From: Channa striata
Taxonomy: Eukaryota; Chordata; Actinopteri; Anabantiformes; Channidae
Direction: 5' to 3'
NCBI GenBank assembly: GCA_033026295.1
Contig: CM065188.1
Coordinates: 2,852,001-2,916,000, forward strand
DNA: 64,000 nucleotides
How positions within the stretch are numbered: position 1 is the first letter of the stretch; each line of letters opens with the position of its first letter. This document shows positions 11,840 to 24,806 of the stretch, one piece after another. A program made the position numbers and the translations under genes. The notes below the pieces were generated by a model that ran no database searches, had not been told where the DNA came from, and saw only the letters and a list, made by a program, of their open reading frames with translations.

Positions 11840-14800
11840 TAAGCCTTCCTGAAACTTAGCAAACAACTATCACACACAAATGAGGGAGATGTGCCAAAAC
11901 GCTGCTTACTGAGAGGCCTGCCAAAATGGTAGAAAGCTGTTGTGTGAGAAGTTTAGAAGGACTTTCGTAGAATCTGTTGTTTGATTTTCCTGGCAGTCTG
12001 ACAAAAATACATTCAATAGAATAAAAGGAAGAAGAATGGAAATGTTGGCTACAGCTCCGTATAATGTAAATCACTTGTGACTGAAAGACAGAAATAATCT
12101 ATAATAATCTACATTTTAGTACAGGCAGATTGTCATTTCGTGCCTTATTGTAGCTGTGATATAGAGTGGAGAATGTCTGTGACAGTCCTCAAAACAAATG
12201 CATGCAGAAAAAACAGATTCTGCGGTAAATGTATGACAACTGTCTTTTTAATGTGCTTCATAAAGTTGTTAAACTGTAAAATTTTCATGTTGCTTGCAAA
12301 AGTTGGCAGAATCCCAACTTTAATACATAGTGGTAACATGGGTTATGACTTGACAGGGAAAAGGCGGGACCATGTGGCAGGAGACGCTACTTGGAATAGG
12401 CGGTTGCATGAATATGAATATGGTTTCTAAGAATCGCCTGAACATGGCTCTCTTAGGAATAGTCACAACTTAATTTAGAATAGCTTTCAAGATAAGAGGT
12501 TACATCGATTGTAGCACAATCCCAATTGATTAGACACCCAGAAAAGGAACCTGGGCCTCTGCTTACCAGTCAAGAGTGTAAGTGACTATTTATGAAGCTC
12601 AGAGTTGTGTATAATGGCAATTTGTGAAGTAAAAGGGCGCTTTAGTCATTGCAGAAGACTTGGAGCTTTGTTTATCTGGCAGTAGGTATAAGATGGAAGA
12701 AATGACAAATAAATGACATGGCAAGAGAGAGGGAACATAGTGAAAGAGGCAGTGCAGCTTTGAAGTGCAACCCTTCATTTCTTGTCTTGAGCTCTGCTCA
12801 AACAGTCCACAGGTTCTCATGTCCCCCTGGACCTGTCAGGCAGCTCCACTGTTTGTTTTCCACTCCAACGTGGGGACAGATTTGGACAAGGGCGACAGCG
12901 GAGTCTATTTTCTCCACCTGGAAGCTTGGAAAGGAGGGGAGGGAAACTCAAGACTGGTTTTACCCGCTTCCTGGAAACGGTAAAGCAAGCGGGAGGCCCC
13001 ACTGTCAGGGAAAGGGGTAAAGAAAGGCCGTGTGACAGAGACACATAGAGGGAGAAACTGAAATCTCTGGTCAACAGATAAGGAATATGTGACATTGCAT
13101 GAGTAGGAGTGTTTATGTGCATGCTTGCCTGCATGCGTGTGTGCGTCGGTCCAAGAGAAAATGGTAGAAAGTTAAAGAGAACGTGCTCCAGCCAGGGGAT
13201 TTGCTGATGCCCACGAAGATCTGTTTACAGAGAGTGCCCCTGATGACCCCCGAGAGGATGCACGACTCACTGCCAACATGCACACAAATCCACACCCACA
13301 TAGATGTACACATCATCCTGACCACATATCTCAGCAGACATAGATACAGGGTGTCTAAGGGCACATGTTGGAAACATCCATAAGGATTGATTCCATACAT
13401 AGCATGTATCCCTGCTGCCCTGTTGGTGGCACCAAATATCTACAGTATCCTGCATCATAGTGGAAGTGTGGCAACGAGACAGAGGTAGAAAGGCTCCGTA
13501 AACCCAGCAAGCGATAAGAGTAGAACACACACCGATTTACAGCTCAACTGCATTGTGAGGTTGTGCACGAGGAGATAAAACAAGCAAAATAAACACACGC
13601 TACAACGGAGGCCAACGTGGTGTGTGAGTGTGGGAGTTAAAAGGCCCGTTCCAAGGCCTGAAGGTAGAGAGACTGGTGAAAGGGCGAGAAAGAGATTTGT
13701 GAGAGGAAAGAAAGACAACAGCAAAAAGAGTAAAAGGTTGAAGGACAAGGGCATAGGAAGTGGAGCTAAAAGAGCAAATAAGACACATCTGAAAAACACA
13801 ATGTAAAAATAAAACAGCACCTTCATCGATAGCTGCAGTGTTCATGAAAAACCTTTAAATTTCAGAAAAGGCCTTTATTAGAAGACAAAATCAATGCAAC
13901 TCTAGTGTGCGTATATTCAATATAAAGCTACAATCATCTGCAGGTTTTGGGGAATAGTTAATCGGGCTTCATTCAGAGATAACAAATAATAAACATCCAC
14001 CTACCCTTACATAAAAAATATCTCTAAGCTAGTTTTGCCAATATGAGCTTTGCATGCAGAGATGGCTGTTATCAGTGAAAGATGCAGGTAGTTAGATTCT
14101 GTTACCCAGCGTCCCACTGAATCCAGGCTGTGTGCTAATCTATGATATCCAGCTGCTGGAGATTGATAATTAGCTACACAGATGTAAGAGCGGAATTGAT
14201 TTACTCATCTAATTTATTTAATGCTTACGCCCCAAAATGTCAAAAATTTCCTTTTAAACCTCATTTTCCTCTTCCCCCCCTAAGGACTTTTCACATTAGC
14301 ACATAGGGGCCAGGTTTTAAGCCTGCCTGTTACATTTCAGTGGTAGACCCCCTAGACACACGTGCACAATCGCTGAGTCACAAACATGCGCGTCTGTTAC
14401 AGTGATTAAATGTGATCATTGCTGTGTGGCAACCATGGTTATGCTAATGAATAATAATATGGCCATGTGCAAAAGATGGAACTGTCTGACATCAAGGGAA
14501 AGAGAGAGTCACAGTTTAACTTCACATATACAGTACAGGCTCCAGATCAAGGGCGTTGCTTTGATGATAAACAGTGAACACAGTCAAGGGCCAAAGGGTT
14601 TATATGATGTGTATAGGCACGAGAAAGTATGCTGAAATATATGTTGTAATACAAAATGTAGTAAATACAAATACAGAGAATGTGTGAGGATCTGAGTATA
14701 GAAGTACACTGTACTGTGTAAATACATGATGGTATAGGACCAGATAACGTGTCTGTGAGTGTGACCATGGGGACAGAGGAAAAAAAAAAAAAAAAGAGAA

Positions 14801-16337
14801 AGAAAGTGGGACAGACAATGGCAACACACGTCCTCCTCTCCCTTCCCTTGTTCTTTTCTCTCTTTTGCCACTGAGGAGAAGCGAAGGAGGTCACCCACAC
14901 CTACAAGCACTCCATCAACCTGCCGACGACCTTGCTCATTCTGGATACAGGGCCTACTCCCTCTGTTTGTCTGCCTGCTGTGCTGCCATCCTGCTGATAT
15001 GTCTCTGCAGCCAGTGCCAGGTTACACCGCCACGAGTTCCACCAGATGCCCACTTTTCTGTGCATGCTGTGCCAGATTTCGATGGCAGACAAGCGGCTAA
15101 GTTTTACCTCAATGTATTGTCCTAAGAGAAGCCTTTATACATTTAAGGGATCATTACAGTTCATTAGTATGTGGGGGGTCAATCATTTCCCTCTTTACAT
15201 TTACTGCTGAGATGAATTTATTAATTTTAAAAGTATGTTCTTGGTCACTGGCAAAATGGATGTTTGCCAAAGAAAAGTATTTTGAATGAGCCAGAGCGTC
15301 AAGATAATGAATAGTGGAAATTGATCTGAGGACAACACACATTAAGTCACATTTAGTTGCCAATTATCCAATAGAACCACAACAACAAACAAAAAAACCC
15401 TAGACAACATCTGCTGTGAGCCTCACATTACTAAATGTGTCAAAGTTAAAAAAGGGCTTGCCCATAAAATGAGAAAGCATTGAGATTAAATCCTCATCAT
15501 TTTGCAGTCTAAGTTTACGTATGTAAGCGTGAAATATTTTGTTATTCATTTCACTTAATTGAAAATCCCAACACAGATGTAATGTACGTACTGTTCTTTT
15601 TTTAAACTCCCGAACCCAGCACGTTTGATGAGCTCACGGCCACTGATTTTAACCTACTGTATGTGAATGACATGACAGTTCTACTTCAGGAGAAAGTGTC
15701 ACCACCACATCTTGGCTGCTTCCCAAGACAGCAGATGGCCAAAACATACTGTAATGTCATTTAGCTGCTGCTCGTCATCTACACACACAAAAAAGTCAAA
15801 TTCCCACACCGCCACCCACAATTTGGACCATGACTCATTGTACTGCAGTATAATATCACAAAGTCTGACTTATATTACAAGACAATTACTTTATATTATA
15901 TTAACTTGGGAAACATTTGAACTTTACCAGCAGCTTCTAGAAGGGTGCAAATTGAGACAAAAGCTGCAGATCTCTCTATCAGCTGTGACAGTCAGGTCAC
16001 ATTCCTTTGTTATGTGCTGTCGAATGGGCCTTCCCCTACCAAAGGTTAGTAGACTGTGGATACAGCTGCAAAAATGTCTCCACTGACCACAGCTACAAAA
16101 GGCATGGAAAGACAACATGTGGGCCGAAGCAGAGAGGAACGGGGGTGGAAAAAGGGTTAAGTTTTTCTGAATGGATGACAGAAGAGCTGGAGAACCTTGG
16201 ACTTTGTCGTGTATCGGCCTGTTCAGTTTGCAGATTGTGTGTATCGGTGAGAAAAGGGGAGAGGCAGACAGAGACAGGAAAGAGAATGTAATTCATCTTT
16301 AAAAGGGCAGATTCCTCAGTGATGTATGGTGTACAGA
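11840..16337. other. Non-coding stretch, no gene seen
   Basis: Mixed composition with a poly-A run near 14,780 and a GC-richer patch at 14,860-15,110. Several open frames here have no splice support or recognisable domains. No interspersed repeat was recognised with confidence. Confidence 0.5.
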
Positions 16338-16357
16338 GTGTGTGTGTGTGTGTGTGT
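16338..16357. repeat. (TG)10 microsatellite
   Basis: Short uninterrupted TG repeat. Confidence 0.9.
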
Positions 16358-16509
16358 TTGTGTATTGTAAAAATGGCCGTAGGAGGTGTAAGCTAGATAC
16401 AACTCTTATCGCTACATGGAGCAATGTGGAGAATGAGGATTCTATGTTCTGGCCTGATGATCAAAGACACACACAGAGGCTGATACACCCTCCAGCACTC
16501 CTCCTTTAG

Positions 16510-16510
16510 T

Positions 16511-16556
<46 letters not shown>
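16510..16556. repeat. (TC)n(AC)n compound microsatellite
   Basis: TC units (16510-16528) run directly into AC units (to 16556). Confidence 0.95.
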
Positions 16557-16560
<4 letters not shown>

Positions 16561-16699
16561 TTGCAAGCTCAGCAAATAGCATGTAGGCTAATGCTATAAA
16601 AATAAAACTTCATAATGAACAAAATACTGAAGCAATTAGGCTAAATATGCAAGTATTAATATTTCATATGGGGTTCTACTGAGTCCATTGTATACTTAT

Positions 16700-16762
16700 T
16701 TGCTAGTTTATTAGGCACACCTATCTAAATCTGATGTTCTAATAGAGCAGTAATGTGCGGTG
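16700..16762. mobile_element. Possible terminal fragment of a Tc1-like element
   Basis: The block TAGTTTATTAGGCACACCTA resembles the terminal consensus (GTTTATTAGGTACACCT) of a teleost DNA-transposon family recalled from memory, with related sequence at 21,288. Only the end is recognisable. No transposase or second end is nearby. Confidence 0.45.
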
Positions 16763-16779
16763 TTTGTTTAGAAAAATGG

Positions 16780-17510
16780 ACGGTCATTTAGATTGGAGCA
16801 CAACTAACAAATCAATCAATGAAATAATTTAGATTTTAAAAGTTAGTTATTTAGTTTTTCAAATTATTTCCTTGACCTTAAGGCATTTTTTCATCAAAAT
16901 CACAAGTATATATATAAGTAATAAGCTCTACTAAATAAAAGTAGGATAAATCGACACATCCACAGACTTAAAGGGAACAACAGAGTAGTCAACACTGTTG
17001 CTTGAACAATAACTGAAAAAATGTACATTAATTTCACATTCTATTGATTGACACACTGGTTATTGACTAACTGTTTCAGCTCCACACACAATTGGTAACT
17101 CGGTCATTTAAATGCATAGTTTTATTTTATGCTAATTAAAATTTTAAATAATAATTTTAAATGAGGTCAGAGTGTTTAGTAATAATATGCTGCAGACAGA
17201 GAGATGCTACAGGCCCAGGATGCCTGATGAGAATAACTGCACTCGAAGTCATGTATTATACAAATGAATAGTACATTTGCAAATCTGGCTGCAGCATTTT
17301 ACACAAGACAATCTCATCTGTAATTCAGATGCAGGACAGTTGTGCAGAGACCCAGGAGCCTGACACCAGATGACTGCCTGCGTGGGTACGCATGTGTACA
17401 AGAAGGTGTGAAAGAGACGCAGTGAGTGGATGTGTGTTTTGTGCATGTACAGTCCCTATAGACTCATAGTACAACAGTGTCTTAATTCAATAAACGAACC
17501 GCAGATGAGT
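16780..17510. other. Non-coding stretch, no gene seen
   Basis: AT-rich, nothing recognisable. Confidence 0.55.
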
Positions 17511-18180
17511 GTAAGCCTCTTTATAAGCGGCACGCTTCGTCTCTCTGTCTCACCCTCTCCTCTCACTACTTCTATCATTCACTCCACTCCCCTGCTTTTT
17601 CACCTTCATCGTTTCCCACTGTTCCTCTGTAAAAAACCCCCATCTATCTCCACATCTTCATTCCTTCCTTTTCTTCCCCCCGTTCTCTCCAGTTACTCTT
17701 AATGTATGTGCTCCTTCCTTATTCCTCTCCTCCTTGTTCTCCATTTATCTTTCCTTTCATCTGTCACATCCTCCTCCTCCTCATTCGTCTCACCCTCCCT
17801 CCACCCTCTGTTCTTGTATGTGAGTGGTGGATCTGCGGGTTGCTTGTTATCCACCACCTATCCAGACATCTCTAAGCTAGGAAACCAGACGGCCAGAAAG
17901 GCAACTGCGCAGGCAGATAGACAAAGGGAGACCGGAGAGGAGAGAGGAGTGACAGCTACTGCAGCAAGACTGACAGGCAGGAGGAAAGGCAAAAAAATAG
18001 AAAGGGACGGTAGACATCCATGGAAGCAGCACTGACACAGCAAGGCAAGTGGTTTGACATAAAGACAGAGAAGCAGGCAGGTAGGAAGACAGATACAGGT
18101 CGGCAAGTAGGAGCCAGAAAGGTGGGCAGAGCAGCCAGACAAGCAGGTCGTCAAAGGGCTACGAGCCCAGCATCCCAACA
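17511..18180. repeat. Strand-asymmetric low-complexity block
   Basis: 17,520-17,810 is strongly pyrimidine-rich on the plus strand (CTCC/TTCC motifs). 17,880-18,180 switches to purine-rich sequence built from degenerate GACAG, GCAGG and GTAGG units, resembling a decayed minisatellite. Open frames through it are compositional artefacts. Confidence 0.55.
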
Positions 18181-18542
18181 GGCCAGAGGGTCAGTAGTCA
18201 GATGGCTGATAAACACTGCCTCTGTCTGGGCCTGGCACAGTACTGCAGGAAATAAAGGATGCCTGCATGTCGACAGACAACTCGTCAAAAACCTGGGCGA
18301 TTGTCTGGACTCGAAAGGAGTAGTTATCTCCTCCAACAGCCTAAAGTATGGCTTTAGTTAAGGATATTCGATGACTGCAGTATGGCGTAGAAAACACCGG
18401 TAAAAATGCCAGTAGGACATTTGGGATTTAAAATGTGAACTTGCTTGTTTCTTTGTCTTCTATGATTGCAACATTGGGTTTAGACTATTGGATGAATCAA
18501 AAAAAACTGATTGAAAAACTCTTGGATCTAAAAAAATTAGCA

Positions 18543-18639
18543 TGGATACTTTTCACCATTTGTTGGCATTTCATAGGTCAACAAATGAAATGCCAACAAA
18601 TGGATACTTTTCACCATTTGTTGGCATTTCATAGGTCAA
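18543..18639. repeat. 39-bp direct duplication containing an 18-bp inverted repeat
   Basis: A 39-bp unit starting TGGATACTTTTCACC occurs at 18543-18581 and again, identical, at 18601-18639. Between them lies the reverse complement of part of the unit: CATTTGTTGGCATTTCAT (18557-18574) is perfectly complementary to 18585-18602, loop 10 bases. Direct and inverted copies so intermixed suggest template switching or a small foldback element. Confidence 0.9.
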
Positions 18640-21287
18640 GAAATCAAAATAATAAACCAGAAAATAACATGTCAGATTAATTTATGATTATTTGGTTACC
18701 CTATTAATTGGTTTTGTGTGACGTACCTATTTAAAGGTCAAAGAAAATCAAGAATAATCTTTCAAGCAGAAAACACGTTAAAACATTCCTTTGGAGACTA
18801 AATAAACACTTTCAGTAGTTTCCAAATCTAAGACCTTGAAGAAAAACTGCAGTGAATTAAAAATGCACAAACCAAGTTTAGCACCTTAATGTTTTGCAAC
18901 AGAAGTCAAATACATTAATTGTAATACATAATGATATTAAGCACAAAACTGACACGAGCCTGGCAAGTGAGCATGTCACTGTTAATTATAGTCCAAATGG
19001 TTCTTTTCAAATAATTCTCACTCGAAAGTTTAGCATAAATGTGACGTTTAACATTCATAGTTGGCTCAGTCCTTCCACAACTTTAAAATTGAAGAATACA
19101 AGCTGAACTGAACAACAGAAGAGATTTCTGTCAGCTGAACCCTAATAAAACCAACCACGCTACAAAAGGAATGTTCCATAGAATAATAGAATAATATTAC
19201 GGTGACACACAGGATGTGAATTCACCAGACCCAGGCTTTGCTCCAGTTTCACCATATGGTGAAGATTTCACTCCAGGCAAACACCTCCTGATTCCAGTTG
19301 ATCTGACTCAGCAAAATATGTTGCCTTTCCTCTGCTCACCAGATGTGGCAATGGTTTCTTTCAGAACAGTCCACCCTGAAACATGAATATGCTACGACTT
19401 AATTACAGAACACTGAGTTCTGAAATATAAAAAGCAACAATCTGGCAAAGAGTTAGGGCCTAGAGATCATTTGACAAGTAATAAGCGCGGCTAGCTGGAA
19501 GGAACGTTGATGCATTGCAAGACATTTATGTTTCATCACAAAATGAACAAACTGTGTGGTAGGTTATCAGGTTATTGTCGCCTACTGCCAGCTATTTCCA
19601 CAGGCAATGTGCATTTTTTGTCTGGATGGTCTATCACCTAGATCTCTACACCCTGGCTGTCTTCCTACTGGGTCAAGTCACAATGACAGGAAACTGTGAA
19701 CCTTCTTCTCAGGGAGTGATACAACTAGCTCTGTAGAACCTTAGACTATATGTTCACTTCCTCACGGCCAAAAACAAGCCATTAAATACAATCCATCATT
19801 TCCAGAAAGTTTGGAGAGTGAAAGTGCAAAGGAGTTGTTAAAGTCTTTGCTGCCACGATTCAGCGGAAAAAATCCCCAAATTAAATAACACTGGCATAAA
19901 TCTAGCCTGACTGAAGCAAATTTTCCAAAGGTCTTGTAGTTTCCATCTTTTACCAATTTTAACTACTGGACTGCAGATAATTGTTTCAATCTACCGGAAT
20001 CCCTACTCCCCAGCACAGCCAATTTATTTATGTTTTTGTACTGGTCAACTCTGGCTGCGGTTTTTTAACCACAGGCATCTTCCTGTACTTGCCAACATAA
20101 CTGTTACAAGATCAATCAAGTGAAGGCACAGAAAATGACCGGATACACTGAAAGGAAGATGAAAAAGCCATGACTGAAGGTGAGTCACAGAGGAGAAATA
20201 GAGAGCTAGCTGCCTGTCTGTACTGGGTGTACAATTTGTCATGCGCCGCGGGAGGTCATTTAAAAGGGGGAGGAAGGGGACAGGATGAATTTCTCTGGTT
20301 GTTATTTCCCCTGCGGTGAACTGATTGTACCTTGCACCAATCGGGCCATTTGGAAGACGATGAATAAGTGACATGATAAAAACAGAGAACAGTTAGAAAA
20401 AGCTTTTCCTTAAATTACACTTGGGTTTAGTTGAGGCTGTACAGTCTTACTTTTACTGGGGTAGAACCTTGGCATTAGGATTAGGATGAGGATTTCTTAT
20501 TATGAACTTGTATGTAAAACGTTTCTATTGTTAAATCTATTGTTCAATTCTTTAAAATAACTTAACTTCCGTGTATTGTTAATATTACTTGTGGCCATGG
20601 GTCATTTAGATCATTCTAAACTGAAATTAAATTGTAGATAATTTTGAAAAGATTACTGGATAATTAAAACACAAAACTTTGCTGCATAACAACTCATGCA
20701 TTTAAAATCCATTTAAGATTTCCATAACACCTCAATATTGTCTGAACATTTTAGGATGGTCAAGCTATATTGTTGATGATACTGTGATACTTTTTTGGAA
20801 CATAATCTCAATAGCCAGCGGACAACCATCTTTATCAACATGGTTCTTATCAACAAATCCTTTAATCCAGACTCTCCTTTTATACTATAATGCTTTACCT
20901 TACTGACTCCTACACAAATTTAAAATTTATAAGAATAATTTTTCAAAAAAGGCCCAGTTTAAACTGAACTGCAGTTTTTAGGAACTCTTGCTCAGACTTG
21001 ATGTCCCACTCACATACCACTTGTGTACACTGGGCATTTGGCTTTAGTTGGATTTCCAAAGTTTTGCACAACTGTGTGCAATCAGTGTATCATCATTCAA
21101 ATAATATGTGCATGGGTCAGTGTACTACCAATACAAACCTACAAATGTCACTATTTCCCCCCTATTTTTTCCTCAAATATTAATAAGTGAATTAAAAGCA
21201 ACAAATTGATAACTGAACATTATCAATGCCACAATTAGTGTGTGGCTGGCAGATGCCAAGCTGAGCCTCAAAGATCAGTGGGACATT
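18640..21287. other. Non-coding stretch, no gene seen
   Basis: No exon or recognisable repeat identified. The region is AT-leaning, with several A/T runs. Confidence 0.5.
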
Positions 21288-22110
21288 GATTAACCGGCCA
21301 CTTTATTAGGTTGCAGCAACTAAAAGCATTTAGGCATGTAGACAGCGTCAAGACAACCTGCCCGAGTTCAAATGGAGGATCAGAATGAAAAAAAAGAAAA
21401 AAAAAAAAAGGGGGTTTTCGAAAGTGACATGGCTGTTGGCACCAGACTGGCCTGTCTGGTCTGAGTATTTCAAAATGTGCTGTTTTGCTGGGATTTTGAT
21501 ACAGAATAATCTCTAGAGTTTATAGAGAAGGGTCATCGAAAAGAAAAAAAAAATTTGAGTGAGCAAGAGTTCTCTGGGCAAAGATGCCTTGTTGATGCAA
21601 GAGGTCAGAGGAAAACAGCCAGACTCGTTTGAGCTGACAGAAAGGCAACAGAAACTCCAATCATCAGTCATTACAACTTAAATATACAGAAGACTATCTC
21701 TCCATCTACCGATCCGGTCTATCACTTTATGCCCACAGTGTACGCGTCTTATGATGGCCACTTACAGCAAGATAACATGCAATGTCACAAAGATAAAAGC
21801 ATCGGAAACTGGTTCCTTGAATATCACAATAAGTTCACAGAACTGGAAATGGCCTCTATAGTCACCAGATCTTTATCCGGTTCCTTTGGAATGTGTTGGA
21901 ATGGGAGACTGGCATTGTAGACGGGCAACCAACAAATCTACAGCATCTGTGTGACCCCATCATGTCAATATCAACCCAAATGTCTAAGAAATGTTTCAAA
22001 TCTCCTGTTGAATCTATGTCATGAAGTTGTGAGGCAGTTTTAAAGACAAAAGGGGGCCCTGACTTGGTACTAGCAAGGTGTACATAACAAAGTGGTTGGT
22101 GGGTGTATAC
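21288..22110 (+). mobile_element. Decayed, internally deleted Tc1-like DNA transposon
   Basis: The left end reads TAACCGGCCACTTTATTAGG and the right end carries the complementary pattern (AAGGTGTACATAACAAAGTGG). The interior matches from memory a very common teleost Tc1-like element: a block after 21,420 corresponding to its helix-turn-helix region, 'CTTGTTGATGCAAGAGGTCA' near 21,589, and a C-terminal transposase block (21,750-22,060) that includes the 'TTCACAGAACTGGAAATGGC' segment around the last catalytic acidic residue. The consensus middle is missing near 21,715-21,722, and frames are broken by indels and stops. Non-functional relic. Confidence 0.88.
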
Positions 22111-23850
22111 GGTAGGAACATTCATCATTCAACGGGATTACAACAAGTATGAGGCACGTGATTCCTTAACAATGCAACTCTGATACCACCCCCACAAAAT
22201 GGTAATGCAAGACTTTAACAGCGACTGTAGCATTAGGGGAAATCCCTCGAATGCTAAAGCAAATAAACTTTTTTATGACTGTGAATGTTGGTTTAGTCAG
22301 GATTTGTGGAAGTGAAGCAGCCTCTCACAAACCTAAAAGTAAGAGTGCACCAGAATTTGAGCTGCTGCAGTGACTATTAATAACAGATGGGCTTTGTGAG
22401 CAGATTGATGGTGTTGATGGCGACTTTAAATGAGAAAACATGCACATTTGTATGGAAGAATAGTTCCTTCTAAACAAAATAATCGACATGGATATGAGCA
22501 CAGTATCACTTGCTATGAAAGCAGCAGCTTCAAGATTTAATCACATGATGACAACAAATTTGATTTTGGGCTTTCTGGGTTCTGGATTTAGGAGAATAAT
22601 TTGTGTTCACAAATATTTAATAAACTGTGTTGTATCAAACAAATAACATATGGGTATTCTGCTCTGGAGTGGATTTTCGCTTTAGAAAAAGCCAAGTTCG
22701 AAAATGATCATCGGTAGAGTAAATTCACAATGACAGTCGGTATGGATCGGCTTCCACAAAACAAAAGCTTCAAACAGTGAAGACAAACAGATCAAAGTGA
22801 ATATTCAGACAATCTATCAATTTTCTACTCTTGTTGTTTAGAGGTGGGCAGCATACAGACAAAGAAAAGCATCAACATTAACTCAAGATTCACACCGATT
22901 ACAACGTTGACTGTGTGTGTGTGTGTATGTGTGTGTCGGTGTGGTTAGGGGAAACTGAGGTATCTCTAGAAAACCCAGAGAATCACAGGGGACATGCAAA
23001 CTCCACCTTCCTGCTGTGGCATGAATGTGCAAACCACTGAAAAATGGTTCCACCCGGAGACAATCAGGCCTATGGTATTTTAGAAAGCTTCATGCAATTT
23101 TTCTCTTATTTTTGACACTCTATTCTAAATTCAATCCTCATCTCAAGTGTCTGGAAACACCAGAGAAATACAACATCCTCTTTTCCTATCACTGGCACTC
23201 ATCCAGTCACATTTGGCCCAGACGTGAACAATGAAATTCTCACAGAAGGCTGTGGAACATCAAAAAAGCAATGTCATGTCTTTGATAGTGATGGATCTGA
23301 GTCACATACTTTTGCTTGATATAAAAACAGAGCCCTGCTTAAAATTCTACTACAAAGCCTCGTCAGAGCACATGGCTGTGGATTTCATAGATTATGACCT
23401 CAATCAATTATTGAAATGGCGTCTGTGGACATGAATGATTTAGTATTATTAGATGCCATTAATCAGCTTAGAAACAGTTGCCTGCAACTCCATCTTTAGT
23501 TGCTCTCTCAATGAAATTCCAGAGAGACGTGGGGTGTGAGCAGTATGCAAGTGAGTGCTTATGTCTCTCAAGTCCTTGGGAATGAACCCACTGAACTCCC
23601 CAAGGTGTGGAATATCCGAATATTACAGCAACTCTCCCATCTAGTGGCCCAAAGCTACCATTACTGCTACAATCTGCCTCTGATAACCATAGTCAATCAG
23701 ATTTAAACCCGACGTCAAGTAAATCCACTGGTTCCCTTTCTTAAATTGGACAAAGAAATATGAAACAGAGAGGTGCCTACTTGCTCTGCTATAGAGTTGA
23801 ACGTCAAGCAGAATGGAACCGCAACTAGTGGAGAAAAGCCACAAGTTAGA
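22111..23850. other. Intergenic stretch with a small repeat scrap
   Basis: Contains a TG repeat (about 22,912-22,936) and, at 22,970-23,010, a scrap (GACATGCAAACTCCACC) of the teleost repeat family seen in fuller form at 44,812. No gene seen. An AATAAA on the minus strand near 23,863 is one possible end for the minus-strand gene that stops at 24,631. Confidence 0.45.
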
Positions 23851-24630
23851 AGAAATGTTAATTTATTGTGTTGTAAAAACGAAAATTAAGATCCGAACAG
23901 ACCGATGATAATTCGTTGTTACATAATCAAACCATCATCTCATGGTTAAGTTAAATGTCTGAAAATAAAATAATTTTTTGAACAGTTACTTAAATTAAAA
24001 AACATCAAATTGCACATTTTCATAAGAACTGTATGTGCAATTTCTATGCAATAAAATTGATTACAACTGTAAAGAACAGTGCTCCTATTTCAGCAATTTT
24101 TAAGACTAAAAAAAAAATTAAATAAAAGCCATTATTTCAGTCTTTAGAAGATTTTCAAAATTATGATGATCTGAAATTCAACAGCAAATGCAGGAAACGT
24201 TCAACAATTGCCAATGAAGGATAGAACCAGTATGGTAATTAACTTAACTTAAATCGTTTAAGATCACAAAACTCTAATAAATAACTTAATGTAAAAGAAA
24301 TATAAAATTTTAAGATAAAACACAAAATATGACCTGTAATAAAAATAGGCTTCACCCTACGAGAAGGTGATCTCTTTGATTTTGAAGTTTTTCATAGACA
24401 CTAATCGATAGTAAGTTTTAAACTATACTCTACCACTGGGGGTTTTGATGAGAAAAAAGGCAGATGCAGACTAAAAAATAAGATCTAAGCATACCCACAG
24501 AGATGCCGCAATAGGCCAAATGACCGTAAAATTTGCACATTAGTATTAAGGGCTAACTAAGGGCCAACACCAACTATGTTATGTGAACATGGATTTCAAC
24601 TACTCCTATGAACAGCAGCATATGTCTGGC

Positions 24631-24806
24631 TTACACATCTGCATCTGCAAACTGCTGTGGCTCGGTGGGAATTCTATCGCACAACCATGGGACAGGCTGT
24701 GGGTGGTGCACAGCAGGGCTGTAACTGGCTGTCACTTGCAGGTCAGCCATGTCCCCTTGCTTAAGGCTCAAATCCTGCAAAGCAAAATGAAGGACATCTT
24801 CTGGAC
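24631..24806 (-). other. Unknown gene, last coding exon
   Basis: Acceptor CCTTTCCAG. It encodes PEDVLHFALQDLSLKQ, then a Pro/Gln-rich tail ending ADADV and TAA. The previous exon's KPYG runs directly into PEDVLHF across the splice, which is strong support for the model. Confidence 0.85.

Noticed and set aside
12718..13134. Overlapping frames on both strands
   Set aside because: Open on several frames at once because the patch is GC-richer. No splice-bounded segment or domain.
14865..15125. 86-codon plus-strand frame in a GC-richer patch
   Set aside because: Considered as an exon, but no acceptor/donor pair keeps the frame and no family is recognised.
20045..20374. Minus-strand 109-codon frame
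   Set aside because: No recognisable motif, composition like the flanks, and no partner exons.
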